64,000 nucleotides of DNA from Rikenellaceae bacterium (GTDB taxonomy: Bacteria > Bacteroidota > Bacteroidia > Bacteroidales > Rikenellaceae), in contig SUZW01000004.1 of NCBI GenBank assembly GCA_015059685.1, positions 1 to 64,000 of the forward strand. The letters run 5' to 3'. A program made the position numbers and the translations under genes. The stretch's first letter is position 1; each line of letters opens with the position of its first letter. Shown piece by piece: positions 19,480 through 28,804 of this stretch. The notes under the pieces were generated by a model, which searched no databases, was not told the origin of the DNA, and saw only the letters and a list, made by a program, of their open reading frames with translations.

Positions 19480-19496
19480 ACTCTCCGTATCGGCTG

Positions 19497-20306
19497 TTAG
19501 TCGTCTATATTTATGATATCGCCACCAAAGATTGAGGTGTGGTCACGCAAGATTGTAGGACGCCCCTTGTAGATAAGTTTTGCCGAGGTCGAGGTCGTAG
19601 CCTCGAGTCGCTCGGTGACATTGAGGCGCACCTCCGCACCATGCGACAAATCGACCGTAGAGGATGTTGTCGAGAGCTTCGAGCAGTTCACCTTGGCCGA
19701 CGAAGCACGCATCGTGAGGTAGCGTGTCTTACCCGAGAGTGTAAGCAGCGTACGACCCGTACAACCAACCGCAATATCGAGGCAGTCTATATCGAGTATC
19801 ACGATGGCTCCACCCGACACCGTGATGTCGAATATCTGGCTATCTATCGTATTCTCGAAATCGACCTTGGCGTGGGCAATCTTCACCTCTCGGAGTGTCG
19901 TATAGTAGATGATGACATCTGTCACGGTTGTTCTCTTCGGGTCGGACTTCTCCTCGACAACAAGGGTTCCCGTCTTGTCTATTTCGGCCTTGAATTTCGA
20001 GGTTATGCACCCCTTCGTGTCGTAGGTGATGCGCATCTCGTCGGCTGTAGCCACCCTCTTCATCACAACATTCATCGGGCCATCTATCTTCAATCTCGAG
20101 AAGTTCACCAACCAGTCAGTCTTGGGCACCGACGCCACGACAACAGGAGCTGCAGCCGCAGGCGCAGTTGTCGAAGAGGTTGCAGCCGAAGTCGTCGTCG
20201 AGTCCGCTACGGGAGCACTCTGCTGCACACTATTTTGCTCTTGTGCCGACACCTCGAAAAGCGAGAACAGCGACACGCATATTATTATCGAAAATAACCT
20301 TCTCAT
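19497..20306 (-). CDS. Head-GIN-domain (DUF2807-like) secreted protein
   Basis: 269-residue exported protein of unknown function. It has a signal peptide (1-21, cut near VSAQ), a low-complexity Ala/Thr/Ser/Pro-rich linker at about residues 25-60, then a repetitive beta-rich region (FSRLKIDGPMNVVMKR... to the C-terminus) resembling the right-handed beta-solenoid 'head GIN' domain common in Bacteroidetes. It sits between the AddB-like and AddA-like genes and is first in the AddB-like operon. No functional link to DNA repair is evident. Confidence 0.7.
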   Translation of the reverse strand: MRRLFSIIICVSLFSLFEVSAQEQNSVQQSAPVADSTTTSAATSSTTAPAAAAPVVVASVPKTDWLVNFSRLKIDGPMNVVMKRVATADEMRITYDTKGCITSKFKAEIDKTGTLVVEEKSDPKRTTVTDVIIYYTTLREVKIAHAKVDFENTIDSQIFDITVSGGAIVILDIDCLDIAVGCTGRTLLTLSGKTRYLTMRASSAKVNCSKLSTTSSTVDLSHGAEVRLNVTERLEATTSTSAKLIYKGRPTILRDHTSIFGGDIINIDD

Positions 20307-20380
20307 CTTCCAAACATCTAAATTTACGGAGCAAGTTACAACTTTTTTTGCGAATTGCCAATTTTTTAATCTTTAATTAG

Positions 20381-20388
20381 TAACTTTA
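20381..20388 (+). promoter_or_regulatory. -7 box of the AddA-like gene
   Basis: TAACTTTA is a one-mismatch fit to TAnnTTTG, 18 bases before the ATG at 20406. It helps select that ATG over the GTG at 20400. Confidence 0.4.
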
Positions 20389-20405
20389 CACAAAATTTAG
20401 TGCTA

Positions 20406-23400
20406 ATGCTACCCTCGAAGCCGACAAATAGAGCCACCATAGTACCGGCAAGTGCCGGTTCAGGTAAGACCTATCGTCTTGTTCACGAATATATCTACGA
20501 CACTCTGCGTAACCGCTACTATGATGACGACTGCTATGCCGCCTACTTCGACCCCACAATCTACAAGCGCATCCTTGCCGTAACCTTCACAAATAAGGCT
20601 ACCGAAGAGATGAAGTCCCGCATACTCGCCACCATACACGAGTTGGCTTCGGGTCAGGAGTGCGCACACCTCAAAGAGCTTATCAGCGAAACAGGACTAT
20701 CGGAGAGTACTCTGCGTTCCCGAGCAAAAATTGTGCGCTCGGCAATACTGCACGACTACTCCCACTTCACGATACTCACAAACGACACATTCTTTCAACG
20801 CATACTGCGCGCCTTCGTGCGAGAGTTAGGCATAGATCTCAACTTCTCGACCGAGCTCGATACAGCCCCCATAGTGACTCGAAGTGTCGATGCGCTAATC
20901 GAAGATATCACCAAGGATAAGGAGCTGCGCCATTGGCTCGAAGAGCTCACAGCCGAGCGTATAGATGATGGTGCAAGGTGGGACATCCGTGAGGCGATAC
21001 TCTCACTCGAAAAGTCGCTATTCAACGAGGCTACGCACGATATCATATCGAACCTCTCGGACAAGGAGTTGTTGCACAACAAGGTCTTTTCGTTCCGCAG
21101 TCGAGCACGACACAAAGCCGACGAGATAAGCCGCAAGGCCGGTGAAGCCAGCAAGTACATAACCTCGCACGGCTACTCCCACAGCGACTTTATCCGCAGC
21201 TTTACCTCGTACTTCGACACGCTCGCCTCGGGCAATATCAAGGCTCCGACAAAGAGTATAATAGGTCACATATCCGACAGCTTCACTGCGTGGTTCAAGA
21301 AGGGCCATGCTACGCCACAGCTACTCGAGGTTGCAGCCCATCTGCGAGGCGTATTGTCCGACATATACAACGACTTTCTCGACTACGAAACACTCAACAA
21401 CACGCAGGCGTTGTTGATGCAGAACTATCGTTCGTTGGCACTTCTGCACGACCTGCAGAAGAAGGTTCACGAGTTGTGTAACGAGGAGAACACGATGCTC
21501 CTCTCCGAAACACGACACACCATAGCTCGCTTCATCTCCGAGGCTGATGCCCCGTTCATCTACGAAAAGGTGGGCAGCTACTACGACAAATTTATGATTG
21601 ACGAGTTCCAGGATACCTCGGCAAAGGAGTGGCACAACTTCCTGCCCCTTCTCCGCAACGCCATGGCACAGTCCGACGACAACTCGGTACTCATCGTAGG
21701 TGATGTCAAGCAGTCGATATATCGTTGGCGTGGAGGCGACTGGAGAATTCTCGGCTCCCGTGTGGCTGCCGACCTCAAAGATGTTGCCGAGGTGCCACTC
21801 GAATATAACTGGCGAAGTCTGCCTGCTATCGTAGAGTTCAACAACGACCTATTCGACAATATCGTAGCCATAGACAACGACAATCTCAACACCCTACTCG
21901 ACGAGGCCAAGCAGGGCGGCAAAATCACCAAGGAGTGCCACAGCGTACTCTATGATATGTTGAGTGATGCCTACTGCGGTCACGAACAGGAGCCAAGGCG
22001 CAAGCACAAGAACAAGGGTTTCATCTCTATCGAGAGCTACGATGCAAGCGATACCGAGGCATCAAAGAGCTACATCCAACGCATACGGGATGTACTCGAC
22101 ATGGGCTACAAGCCAAGCGATATAACCATACTCGTGCGTGTGAACAACGAAGCTTCACGCATTGCCGATGAGCTACTTGCGGCACGCAGTTCGTTCCCTG
22201 CCGAGCAGCAATTCGAGATAACCACCGAGGAGGCGCTAACCATATCCGCCTCACCTGCAACACGGCTCGTAATAGCACTGCTGCGCCTCGCAATAAACCG
22301 CAACGACACCGCCTCGCTAACGGTGTATAATGGTATATGCAAAGAGAACCGCTTTGATGCTCGACTCGACGACGAGGAGATGAAGTTCCTCGACAAGATA
22401 CGCAATATGCCTCTCGAGGAGGCCTTCGAACACATCGTAATAGGCTACGGGGCGTTCATCAAGGGCGAAACGGCATACATTCAGGCCCTGCACGAACATA
22501 TCGTGCATTTCTCGTCGGGCAAGGTGTCGGATATAGCACTCTTCGACAAGTGGTGGCGAGAGAAGAGCGACAAGCTGTCGGTGCATGTCGAGCGCAGTGA
22601 ACGAGCTATCGAGATTATGACCATTCACAAGGCCAAAGGTCTTGAAAACAAGGTTGTTATAATACCCGCCTGCAATTGGAGGATAGACCCAAAGCTCTCG
22701 GGAGGTTACACCACAAATATCGTTTGGGCAGAGCCTCAACACACCGACCCTCTGTCGGAGCTCGGTGCCTTCCCTCTGCGATTTAGCAATCAGGTGCGAA
22801 ATTCGCTCTTTGCCGATGGCTACTATCAAGAGATGGTCTATTCGCATATCGACAATATAAATCTGCTGTATGTGGCTCTCACCCGTGCCAAGGAGCAACT
22901 CTACATCTTCGTTCCACAGAACAAGAGCCACAACATCGGATCACTCCTGCTCGAGTCGTTGCCAAGTAATGTCGTAAAGAGCAACAGCGAAGGGGATGAC
23001 GAGGAGAGTACTCCTCAACGCTACACAATCGGCTCCCTGCACGCTCCCGAGCCCGAGGAGCAGAGAGATAACGACAAGGAGCGTGTCGAGATGGCGTGGC
23101 TTACCGACTATAGCGCATCTCCCGTAACCATAAAGATGCGCACAACGACATCCCGCTACTTTGGCGACGAGGCGACATCGCTCACGCCGAGGAGCGTAGG
23201 TATAAAGTTGCATCGTCTGTTCGAGGGGACAACGACCAGAGAGGATATCTTCGTAAAGTTGCGCAATATGGCCTCCGATGGCGAGATTGCTGCATCGGAG
23301 ATTGCCTCGTTGGAGCAGCAGATAAACAACGCTCTCGACAACACCGTGGCGGGCGAGTGGTTTGACGGCTCGTGGGAGCAGATACTGCACGAGCGCAGCA

Positions 23401-23609
23401 TCATACGCCCCAAAGAGAGCAACAAACGCCCCGACAGAGTGATGTTGAAGGGCAAGCAAGCCGTAGTTGTCGATTTTAAGTTTGGAGCGATAAAGGATGA
23501 GCATCTCAACCAAATCAAAACATACAAAGAGGAGCTTTGCGCCATGGGCTACACCGATGTTCGTGGTTATCTGTGGTATGTCGCAGCCGAGAAGGTAGTA
23601 GAGGTGTAG
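20406..23609 (+). CDS. AddA/RecB-like UvrD-family helicase-nuclease
   Basis: Superfamily I DNA helicase with a C-terminal nuclease, about 1067 residues, for processing DNA ends in recombination. Walker A is PASAGSGKT (residues 14-22), the early helicase motif is AVTFTNKATEEMKSRI, Walker B is MIDEFQDTS, followed by VGDVKQSIYRWRGGD, IMTIHKAKGLENKVVI and YVALTRAKEQLYIF. The C-terminus has GIKLHRLFEG, then RPDRVMLKG...VVDFKFG and Q-x2-TYKEEL, the PD-(D/E)XK pattern of AddA nucleases. ATG 20406 is preferred; GTG 20400 would add two residues. The divergent AddB-like gene is the likely partner. Confidence 0.9.
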   Translation: MLPSKPTNRATIVPASAGSGKTYRLVHEYIYDTLRNRYYDDDCYAAYFDPTIYKRILAVTFTNKATEEMKSRILATIHELASGQECAHLKELISETGLSESTLRSRAKIVRSAILHDYSHFTILTNDTFFQRILRAFVRELGIDLNFSTELDTAPIVTRSVDALIEDITKDKELRHWLEELTAERIDDGARWDIREAILSLEKSLFNEATHDIISNLSDKELLHNKVFSFRSRARHKADEISRKAGEASKYITSHGYSHSDFIRSFTSYFDTLASGNIKAPTKSIIGHISDSFTAWFKKGHATPQLLEVAAHLRGVLSDIYNDFLDYETLNNTQALLMQNYRSLALLHDLQKKVHELCNEENTMLLSETRHTIARFISEADAPFIYEKVGSYYDKFMIDEFQDTSAKEWHNFLPLLRNAMAQSDDNSVLIVGDVKQSIYRWRGGDWRILGSRVAADLKDVAEVPLEYNWRSLPAIVEFNNDLFDNIVAIDNDNLNTLLDEAKQGGKITKECHSVLYDMLSDAYCGHEQEPRRKHKNKGFISIESYDASDTEASKSYIQRIRDVLDMGYKPSDITILVRVNNEASRIADELLAARSSFPAEQQFEITTEEALTISASPATRLVIALLRLAINRNDTASLTVYNGICKENRFDARLDDEEMKFLDKIRNMPLEEAFEHIVIGYGAFIKGETAYIQALHEHIVHFSSGKVSDIALFDKWWREKSDKLSVHVERSERAIEIMTIHKAKGLENKVVIIPACNWRIDPKLSGGYTTNIVWAEPQHTDPLSELGAFPLRFSNQVRNSLFADGYYQEMVYSHIDNINLLYVALTRAKEQLYIFVPQNKSHNIGSLLLESLPSNVVKSNSEGDDEESTPQRYTIGSLHAPEPEEQRDNDKERVEMAWLTDYSASPVTIKMRTTTSRYFGDEATSLTPRSVGIKLHRLFEGTTTREDIFVKLRNMASDGEIAASEIASLEQQINNALDNTVAGEWFDGSWEQILHERSIIRPKESNKRPDRVMLKGKQAVVVDFKFGAIKDEHLNQIKTYKEELCAMGYTDVRGYLWYVAAEKVVEV

Positions 23610-23630
23610 TGCGAGAGCAAAAGACTCTGT

Positions 23631-23665
23631 AATTGAGAATTATTTTCACTTTTTAATTCTCAATT
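23631..23665 (+). terminator. AATTGAGAATTA hairpin after the AddA-like gene
   Basis: A perfect 12-bp inverted repeat, AATTGAGAATTA (23631-23642) / TAATTCTCAATT (23654-23665), with an 11-base loop, 21 bases after the stop. The stem is AT-rich and belongs to the AATTGACAATT repeat family. Terminator function is likely but not certain. Confidence 0.5.
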
Positions 23666-23691
23666 CTCTATTAAAAAACAAAGTTTTTTCT

Positions 23692-23699
23692 TATCTTTG
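23692..23699 (+). promoter_or_regulatory. -7 box directly before the redoxin-like gene
   Basis: TATCTTTG is an exact -7 consensus and ends only four bases before the ATG at 23704. Transcription would begin at or next to the start codon, so the message may be leaderless. Confidence 0.5.
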
Positions 23700-23703
23700 T
23701 CGT

Positions 23704-24168
23704 ATGAAACGATTTGCAGTTGTTATTATCGCACTTTTAACCCTCGTTACCGCTGAAGCGCAAACCATAGCACTTGGTGAGAAGACTCCGCCTCTCAAAG
23801 ATGCCAAGTGGCTCAACGGCAACATTCCTGCCAAAAACAGCTATACCTATATAGGTTTTATACACTCTGCGAGCGAACCCTGCAAAGTATGGGCAGAACG
23901 GATATACAGTGCCATTGCAGATGTGGAAAATATCTCCTTTATACTTATATCCCGTGAGAGTACCACCGACATCAAAAAGTGGGTGATGAACTATATATCT
24001 CCTCGCTCGGGCATCGTCGTCGATGGCGACCACCTGCGTCGTGCTTTTGGTGTCAGCTATGCACCCTTTGCCGTTATCATAGACCATAAACGACGAGCAT
24101 TGTGGTTCGGCAACCCTCGACACCTCAACAAGCAGATAATAGAGACACTAATATCGCAAAACCAATAA
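23704..24168 (+). CDS. Secreted thioredoxin-fold (redoxin/TlpA-like) protein
   Basis: 154-residue exported protein with a signal peptide (about 1-19, ending AEAQ) and a thioredoxin-like fold: YIGFIHSASEPCKVWA at the first strand and active-site position, SYAPFAVIID as the cis-Pro strand, and FGNPRHLNKQIIETL at the C-terminus. The usual CxxC is reduced to a single Cys (SEPCKVW), so disulfide exchange of the classical type is unlikely. The function is unknown. It is 18 bases upstream of the GH20 gene, probably in one transcript. Confidence 0.65.
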   Translation: MKRFAVVIIALLTLVTAEAQTIALGEKTPPLKDAKWLNGNIPAKNSYTYIGFIHSASEPCKVWAERIYSAIADVENISFILISRESTTDIKKWVMNYISPRSGIVVDGDHLRRAFGVSYAPFAVIIDHKRRALWFGNPRHLNKQIIETLISQNQ

Positions 24169-24186
24169 AAACAAACTATTAAAATT

Positions 24187-26373
24187 ATGAAAAGAGGTAT
24201 TTTGATGCTTATTGCCGCAGCAACCTTGATTGGTTGTACCGCAGAGCTTCCTACCGTAGAGTGGGTAGAGGGCGCAAGAGACCCCGAGACCAAACTCTAT
24301 GAGCACGAACTCATCGTGCGTGGCGTACCTGAAGATGCCGAGGATTGGGTTATATGGTTCAGCGCTCCACGACACCGCACATTGGAGATTATCGAGAGCG
24401 ACGGCATACGCCTCGACCTCTTTCGTGGCCGTGTAAATTTGCTTCGTCCCGAAGGTACTCCTAAAGTTGCGGGGGTCTATCGCCTACGCTACCGCACCAT
24501 CTCGAAATTGTGGAATATAGGTTACTTCCCAAGCGGTTTTACATTCCAGAATGGTACAGATAAACCTGTAAGAATTGAGGTTAAGTACAGTACATTGCCA
24601 CTGAGAAGCGATGGCGAGGAGGTTTATACCAAGAACGAGGCTGTAACAATCTCGGAAAGCGCACCCGAGCATATTATACCTTATCCAAAGAGTATCGTAT
24701 ATGGTGATGAGGGCACAACCAACCTTTCGGAGTGGAAGCGTGGCGAGGCCGTTACAATGCTCAACGAGAAGCATCCCGAGGGTTGGTATCGCATAACTCT
24801 CGATGGCTCCATCAATATTGAGGCAGCCGACGAGTTGGGTGCATACTACGCTGCCACAACCCTCGAAAACATCAAGGGCAACAGCAACTCCGTACGCAAT
24901 ATGGTTATCGAGGACTACCCTGACTTCGGCATTCGTGGTTTTATGCTCCACATGGCTACTTATCACAAGTCTTTGAACGAGGTACTTCGTCTGGTCGATT
25001 TGATGGCTCACTACAAGCTCAACCTCTTGCACATGCACCTCACCGACGACTATGGTTGGCGTATCGAGATGCCGGAGATACCGGAGCTTACAACCGTTGG
25101 CTCTCGTGCAATGGTACCTCAACCCGACGGCAAAGGTTGGTACAAGGAGGAGGTTACACCTTCGAGCACTACACTCGACAAAAACGACGATAGCTTTTCA
25201 ACAAATGGCCAATACACTCGTGAGGAGTATATAGCACTGTTGAAGTATGCCGACGAGCGCAAAATACGAGTTTTGCCAGAGATCGACTTCCCTGGCCATA
25301 GCCGTGCTGCAATTCTAGCGTTGCGTGCATACGAGGAGCGCACGGGCGACACCCGCTACACCCCGACACACAAGGACGACACCTCGGAGTTTATGTCGCC
25401 ACAAGGTATGAGCGACAACACCTTTGATGTTGCACTCGAATCGACCTACAACTTTATCGCATTTACATTCGACCAGCTTATCGAGTTATACAAGGAGGCC
25501 GGTCTGCCTCTAACGGAGATACATATCGGTGGTGACGAGGTGCCCGAGGGTGCTTGGGAGGGTTCCCCTGCATGTCAGGCTCTCATAGCCAAGGCTCCAA
25601 AGGGCGCAGATTTCAAAGAGGTACTCTACTCCTACTTTGTAAACAGGGTCCTCGATATTGCCGAGGCTCGCAACATCAAGATTTGTGGCTGGCACGAGCT
25701 TATCGAGCACCTCGACAAGCCAACTTGGAAGCGTATGGCGCAGCACTGCGGTTGGATCAACTTCTGGGGATTTGACCGTATGTTGCCAATCGTGCAGGAG
25801 AGTATCGCGAATGGCGTAAAGATTGTACTTTCGAACTGCGAGACGACATACCTCGAGGAGATGTACACCCTCAACCGACAGGAGATAGGTGGTGGTTGGG
25901 CAGGAGCCATAGATATACATAAGGCATTCTCGCTCGACCCATTCAACCCTGCATATCCGGTAAAGAACAAAGATCTCATCTTAGGTGTGCAGTCGCAATT
26001 GTGGAGCAAGCAGCTCGACCACTTCGTCTTCCCGAAGGGTCTGGGTAACTTCGACCGTATGTGGAACGCTGCACCGCAGTGTAGCTACGACACATTCTAC
26101 TCGACTCTTGTAAACTACGAGCTTCCATATTTGGAGCGTCAGGGTGTAGAGTATCACATCCCACAGCCAGGACTGAAGTTCGAGGATGGCAAGTTGGTGG
26201 CAAATGCACCATATAAGGGTGGTGAGATACGATATACACTCGGAGAGGAGACTCCGACAGCGCAATCTACATTGTGGAGCGAGCCAATCGAGATATCCGA
26301 CGATGTAAAGGTTGTATCGGCACGCTATTTCTACGATGGCCGAGAGAGTGTCACAACAACCTTAAGACGATAA
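24187..26373 (+). CDS. GH20 beta-N-acetylhexosaminidase lipoprotein
   Basis: Cell-envelope exo-beta-N-acetylhexosaminidase for host or microbial glycans. The 728-residue lipoprotein (lipobox LIGC, Cys17) has an N-terminal region of about 160 residues, a GH20b-like domain (160-245), the catalytic barrel with HLTDDYGWRIEM (284-295) and HIGGDEVPEGAW (446-457), and a C-terminal beta-domain resembling chitobiase C-terminal modules. Asp450-Glu451 are the substrate-assisted catalytic pair. It is probably co-transcribed with the redoxin-like gene and meaB, 15 bases downstream. Confidence 0.94.
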   Translation: MKRGILMLIAAATLIGCTAELPTVEWVEGARDPETKLYEHELIVRGVPEDAEDWVIWFSAPRHRTLEIIESDGIRLDLFRGRVNLLRPEGTPKVAGVYRLRYRTISKLWNIGYFPSGFTFQNGTDKPVRIEVKYSTLPLRSDGEEVYTKNEAVTISESAPEHIIPYPKSIVYGDEGTTNLSEWKRGEAVTMLNEKHPEGWYRITLDGSINIEAADELGAYYAATTLENIKGNSNSVRNMVIEDYPDFGIRGFMLHMATYHKSLNEVLRLVDLMAHYKLNLLHMHLTDDYGWRIEMPEIPELTTVGSRAMVPQPDGKGWYKEEVTPSSTTLDKNDDSFSTNGQYTREEYIALLKYADERKIRVLPEIDFPGHSRAAILALRAYEERTGDTRYTPTHKDDTSEFMSPQGMSDNTFDVALESTYNFIAFTFDQLIELYKEAGLPLTEIHIGGDEVPEGAWEGSPACQALIAKAPKGADFKEVLYSYFVNRVLDIAEARNIKICGWHELIEHLDKPTWKRMAQHCGWINFWGFDRMLPIVQESIANGVKIVLSNCETTYLEEMYTLNRQEIGGGWAGAIDIHKAFSLDPFNPAYPVKNKDLILGVQSQLWSKQLDHFVFPKGLGNFDRMWNAAPQCSYDTFYSTLVNYELPYLERQGVEYHIPQPGLKFEDGKLVANAPYKGGEIRYTLGEETPTAQSTLWSEPIEISDDVKVVSARYFYDGRESVTTTLRR

Positions 26374-26388
26374 TTAAACTAACAAGAT

Positions 26389-27507
26389 ATGTCATTCACA
26401 AAGATAGACCATTTCGAGCGTGGCGAGTATCGTGATACCCACCACGACAGTGCCCTCTCGGTTACAGATGGCGTTGCCGACCAGCCGATTGTAAACCCCT
26501 ATTTCGTAAAGAAGCGTCGTCGTCGCCTCACGACCGACGAGTTTGTAGAGGGTATCTTGGCGGGCAATATCACCATTCTCTCGCAGGCGATAACCCTTAT
26601 CGAGAGCAACAACCCCGACAACTACGCACAAGCGCAGGAGATTATCGAGCGTTGCTTGCCGTATGCAGGAAATTCGGTGCGTATCGGTATCACAGGTGTT
26701 CCGGGGGCGGGAAAATCGACCTGGATTGAGGCGGTCGGAAATATGGTCACATCGCTGCATCACAAGTTGGCGGTGTTGGCTATAGACCCATCGTCGGAGC
26801 GCAGTGGTGGTTCTATCCTCGGTGACAAAACCCGCATGGAGACCATCTGTCACAACCCCGATATCTTTATCCGCCCTTCGCCTTCGGCCGGCTCACTCGG
26901 TGGCGTAGCACGCAAGACTCGTGAAACGGTTGTGTTGTGCGAGGCGGCAGGTTTTGATGTAATTTTCATCGAAACGGTAGGTGTTGGTCAGTCCGAAACA
27001 GCCGTTCACTCGATGGTGGATATGTTCTTGTTGTTGCAGATTTCGGGCGCAGGCGACGAGTTGCAGGGCATCAAGCGTGGTATTATGGAGATGGCAGACC
27101 TGATGGTTATCACCAAGGCCGATGGCGAAAACAAGCTAAAGGCCGAGCTTGCTCGTCGTCAGTTCCAAAATGCGCTACAGCTCTTCCCTACCCCTGAAAG
27201 TGATTGGAGGGCGAAGGTCTATACCTGCTCCTCGCTCGAAGGTGTCGGTTTGGAGGAGATTTGGAAAGGCGTAGAGGAGTACCTCGAACACACCAAGGGC
27301 AACGGTTACTTCCAGCACCACCGCAACGAGCAGAACAAGTATTGGATGTACGAGAGCATAAACGAGGCGTTGAAGAGCCACTTCTATCTCAACCCCGAAA
27401 TCGAGAGCCGCATTGCCGATGTAGAGCAGCGTGTTCTCGATGCAAAGTTGAGTTCGTTTATTGCAGCGAAAGAACTGCTGGACATCTATTTCGACAAGGC
27501 GAAATAG
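26389..27507 (+). CDS. meaB: MeaB, methylmalonyl-CoA mutase chaperone GTPase
   Basis: G3E-family P-loop GTPase that protects and reactivates the B12-dependent methylmalonyl-CoA mutase, part of the propionate/succinate pathway in Bacteroidetes. The 372-residue protein has the P-loop GVPGAGKST (103-111), DPSSERSGGSILGDKTRME, FIETVGVGQSE and VITKADGENK, all conserved in MeaB. The mutase genes are not in the window. It follows the GH20 gene by 15 bases. Confidence 0.95.
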   Translation: MSFTKIDHFERGEYRDTHHDSALSVTDGVADQPIVNPYFVKKRRRRLTTDEFVEGILAGNITILSQAITLIESNNPDNYAQAQEIIERCLPYAGNSVRIGITGVPGAGKSTWIEAVGNMVTSLHHKLAVLAIDPSSERSGGSILGDKTRMETICHNPDIFIRPSPSAGSLGGVARKTRETVVLCEAAGFDVIFIETVGVGQSETAVHSMVDMFLLLQISGAGDELQGIKRGIMEMADLMVITKADGENKLKAELARRQFQNALQLFPTPESDWRAKVYTCSSLEGVGLEEIWKGVEEYLEHTKGNGYFQHHRNEQNKYWMYESINEALKSHFYLNPEIESRIADVEQRVLDAKLSSFIAAKELLDIYFDKAK

Positions 27508-27513
27508 ATATCC

Positions 27514-27550
27514 AAATTGACAATTGACGAATTGACAATTGACAATTAAA
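27514..27550 (+). repeat. AATTGACAATT repeat tract
   Basis: Three to four copies of AATTGACAATTGAC in tandem, between meaB and the sirtuin gene. Same family as 5394-5427 and 34129-34163. It gives an artificial in-frame start upstream of the true sirtuin start. Confidence 0.7.
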
Positions 27551-27565
27551 GGTATTTATTTTATT

Positions 27566-28279
27566 ATGAAGATAGTAGTACTGACAGGTGCAGGTATTTC
27601 GGCAGATAGCGGTATTCCGACCTATCGCAGTAGCGATGGCTTGTGGGCAAACTACAAGATTGAGGAGGTCTGCACACCCGAGGCGTTGGAGCGTGATAGA
27701 GCCAAGGTGATAAACTTCTACAATATGCGTCGTCGTGAGATGGCAGGCAAACAGCCAAATGCAGGGCATAAGGCGTTGGCGGAGTTAGAGCAATACTTTG
27801 ATGTAGAGATTATTACGCAGAATATAGACAATCTTCACGAGCAGGCAGGCTCAACCAAAATCACCCACCTTCACGGCGAACTCACCAAGTTGCGTGAGGA
27901 GAGTGGCGAGCAGTACATCACCGAGATTGGCTTGCGTGACCAGACGCTTGACGAAACCGCTCCAAACGGTGAGTTGATGCGCCCGCATATCGTATTTTTT
28001 GGCGAGGCGGTGCCGATGTTCGACAAGGCGAGAGATATTGTCAAAGAGGCGGATATTTTAATCGTCGTGGGTACCTCGTTGGCGGTCTATCCTGCCGCTT
28101 CGTTGGTCGGCTGGGTAAAGAATAACGATGTACCGATTTATGTGGTTGACCCTGCCGTGCCAAAAATTCCGTTCCTCCGCAACCGCATCTTCCACACGAA
28201 GGAACGAGCAGCGATTGGCTTGCCAAAACTTGTCGCACAACTCAAGGAGTTTGCAGAGATTGAGAAAAAGGGCTTTTAG
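27566..28279 (+). CDS. cobB: Sir2-family NAD-dependent protein deacylase (zinc-less type)
   Basis: NAD-dependent lysine deacylase. Starting at ATG 27566 gives 237 residues beginning [21 protein letters not shown], the NAD-binding GAG motif; an earlier Met at 27539 lies in the repeat and adds nothing family-like. [12 protein letters not shown], the catalytic [19 protein letters not shown] and [14 protein letters not shown] are in order. The region that normally holds the Cys4 zinc ribbon (between HGEL and RPHIVFFGE) has no cysteine at all. I recall that many Bacteroidetes sirtuins share this feature. Confidence 0.9.
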   Translation: MKIVVLTGAGISADSGIPTYRSSDGLWANYKIEEVCTPEALERDRAKVINFYNMRRREMAGKQPNAGHKALAELEQYFDVEIITQNIDNLHEQAGSTKITHLHGELTKLREESGEQYITEIGLRDQTLDETAPNGELMRPHIVFFGEAVPMFDKARDIVKEADILIVVGTSLAVYPAASLVGWVKNNDVPIYVVDPAVPKIPFLRNRIFHTKERAAIGLPKLVAQLKEFAEIEKKGF

Positions 28280-28296
28280 CCCCAAAAAAGAATAGT

Positions 28297-28737
28297 ATGA
28301 CTTACGCAATTATTTCGACCGAGAAGGGTGATATGAAGGTGGAGCTCTACGAGAAGGAGACACCTATCACCGTAGCAAATTTCATTAAACTCGCCGAGTC
28401 ACGCTTCTACGATGGCTTGACTTTCCACCGAGTTATTCCCGAGTTCGTAATTCAGGGCGGCTGCCCTATCGGCAATGGTGCAGGAGGTCCGGGTTGGACC
28501 ATTCCGTGCGAGACCGATGCCGAGCGTCAGTACCACGATCGAGGCGTTCTCTCGATGGCGCATCGTGGCAAGGATACGGGTGGCTCGCAGTTCTTCATCT
28601 GTCACAACCGTCGCAACACACAGCACCTCGATGGCGTTCACACCTGCTTTGGCAAGGTCGTGGAGGGCGAGGATGTGATTGACGATATCCGCCCGGGCGA
28701 CCTGATATTCTCGGTAACGATTGTAAAGGAGAAATGA
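28297..28737 (+). CDS. Cyclophilin-type peptidyl-prolyl cis-trans isomerase
   Basis: Cytoplasmic single-domain cyclophilin of 146 residues that catalyses proline isomerisation. Family signatures are [22 protein letters not shown] [17 protein letters not shown] and [14 protein letters not shown]. There is no signal peptide. It follows the sirtuin gene by 17 bases and ends at a strong terminator. Confidence 0.93.
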   Translation: MTYAIISTEKGDMKVELYEKETPITVANFIKLAESRFYDGLTFHRVIPEFVIQGGCPIGNGAGGPGWTIPCETDAERQYHDRGVLSMAHRGKDTGGSQFFICHNRRNTQHLDGVHTCFGKVVEGEDVIDDIRPGDLIFSVTIVKEK

Positions 28738-28750
28738 GTTACTGACACAA

Positions 28751-28788
28751 AATTTGGGCTGATTAGACACAACTAATCAGCCCAAATT
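28751..28788. terminator. Bidirectional terminator with 16-bp perfect stem
   Basis: AATTTGGGCTGATTAG (28751-28766) pairs perfectly with CTAATCAGCCCAAATT (28773-28788) around a 6-base loop, followed by TGTTTT on the plus strand. It separates the cyclophilin gene from the convergent lipoprotein operon. Confidence 0.88.
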
Positions 28789-28804
28789 GTTTTAGCACAT
28801 CGTT

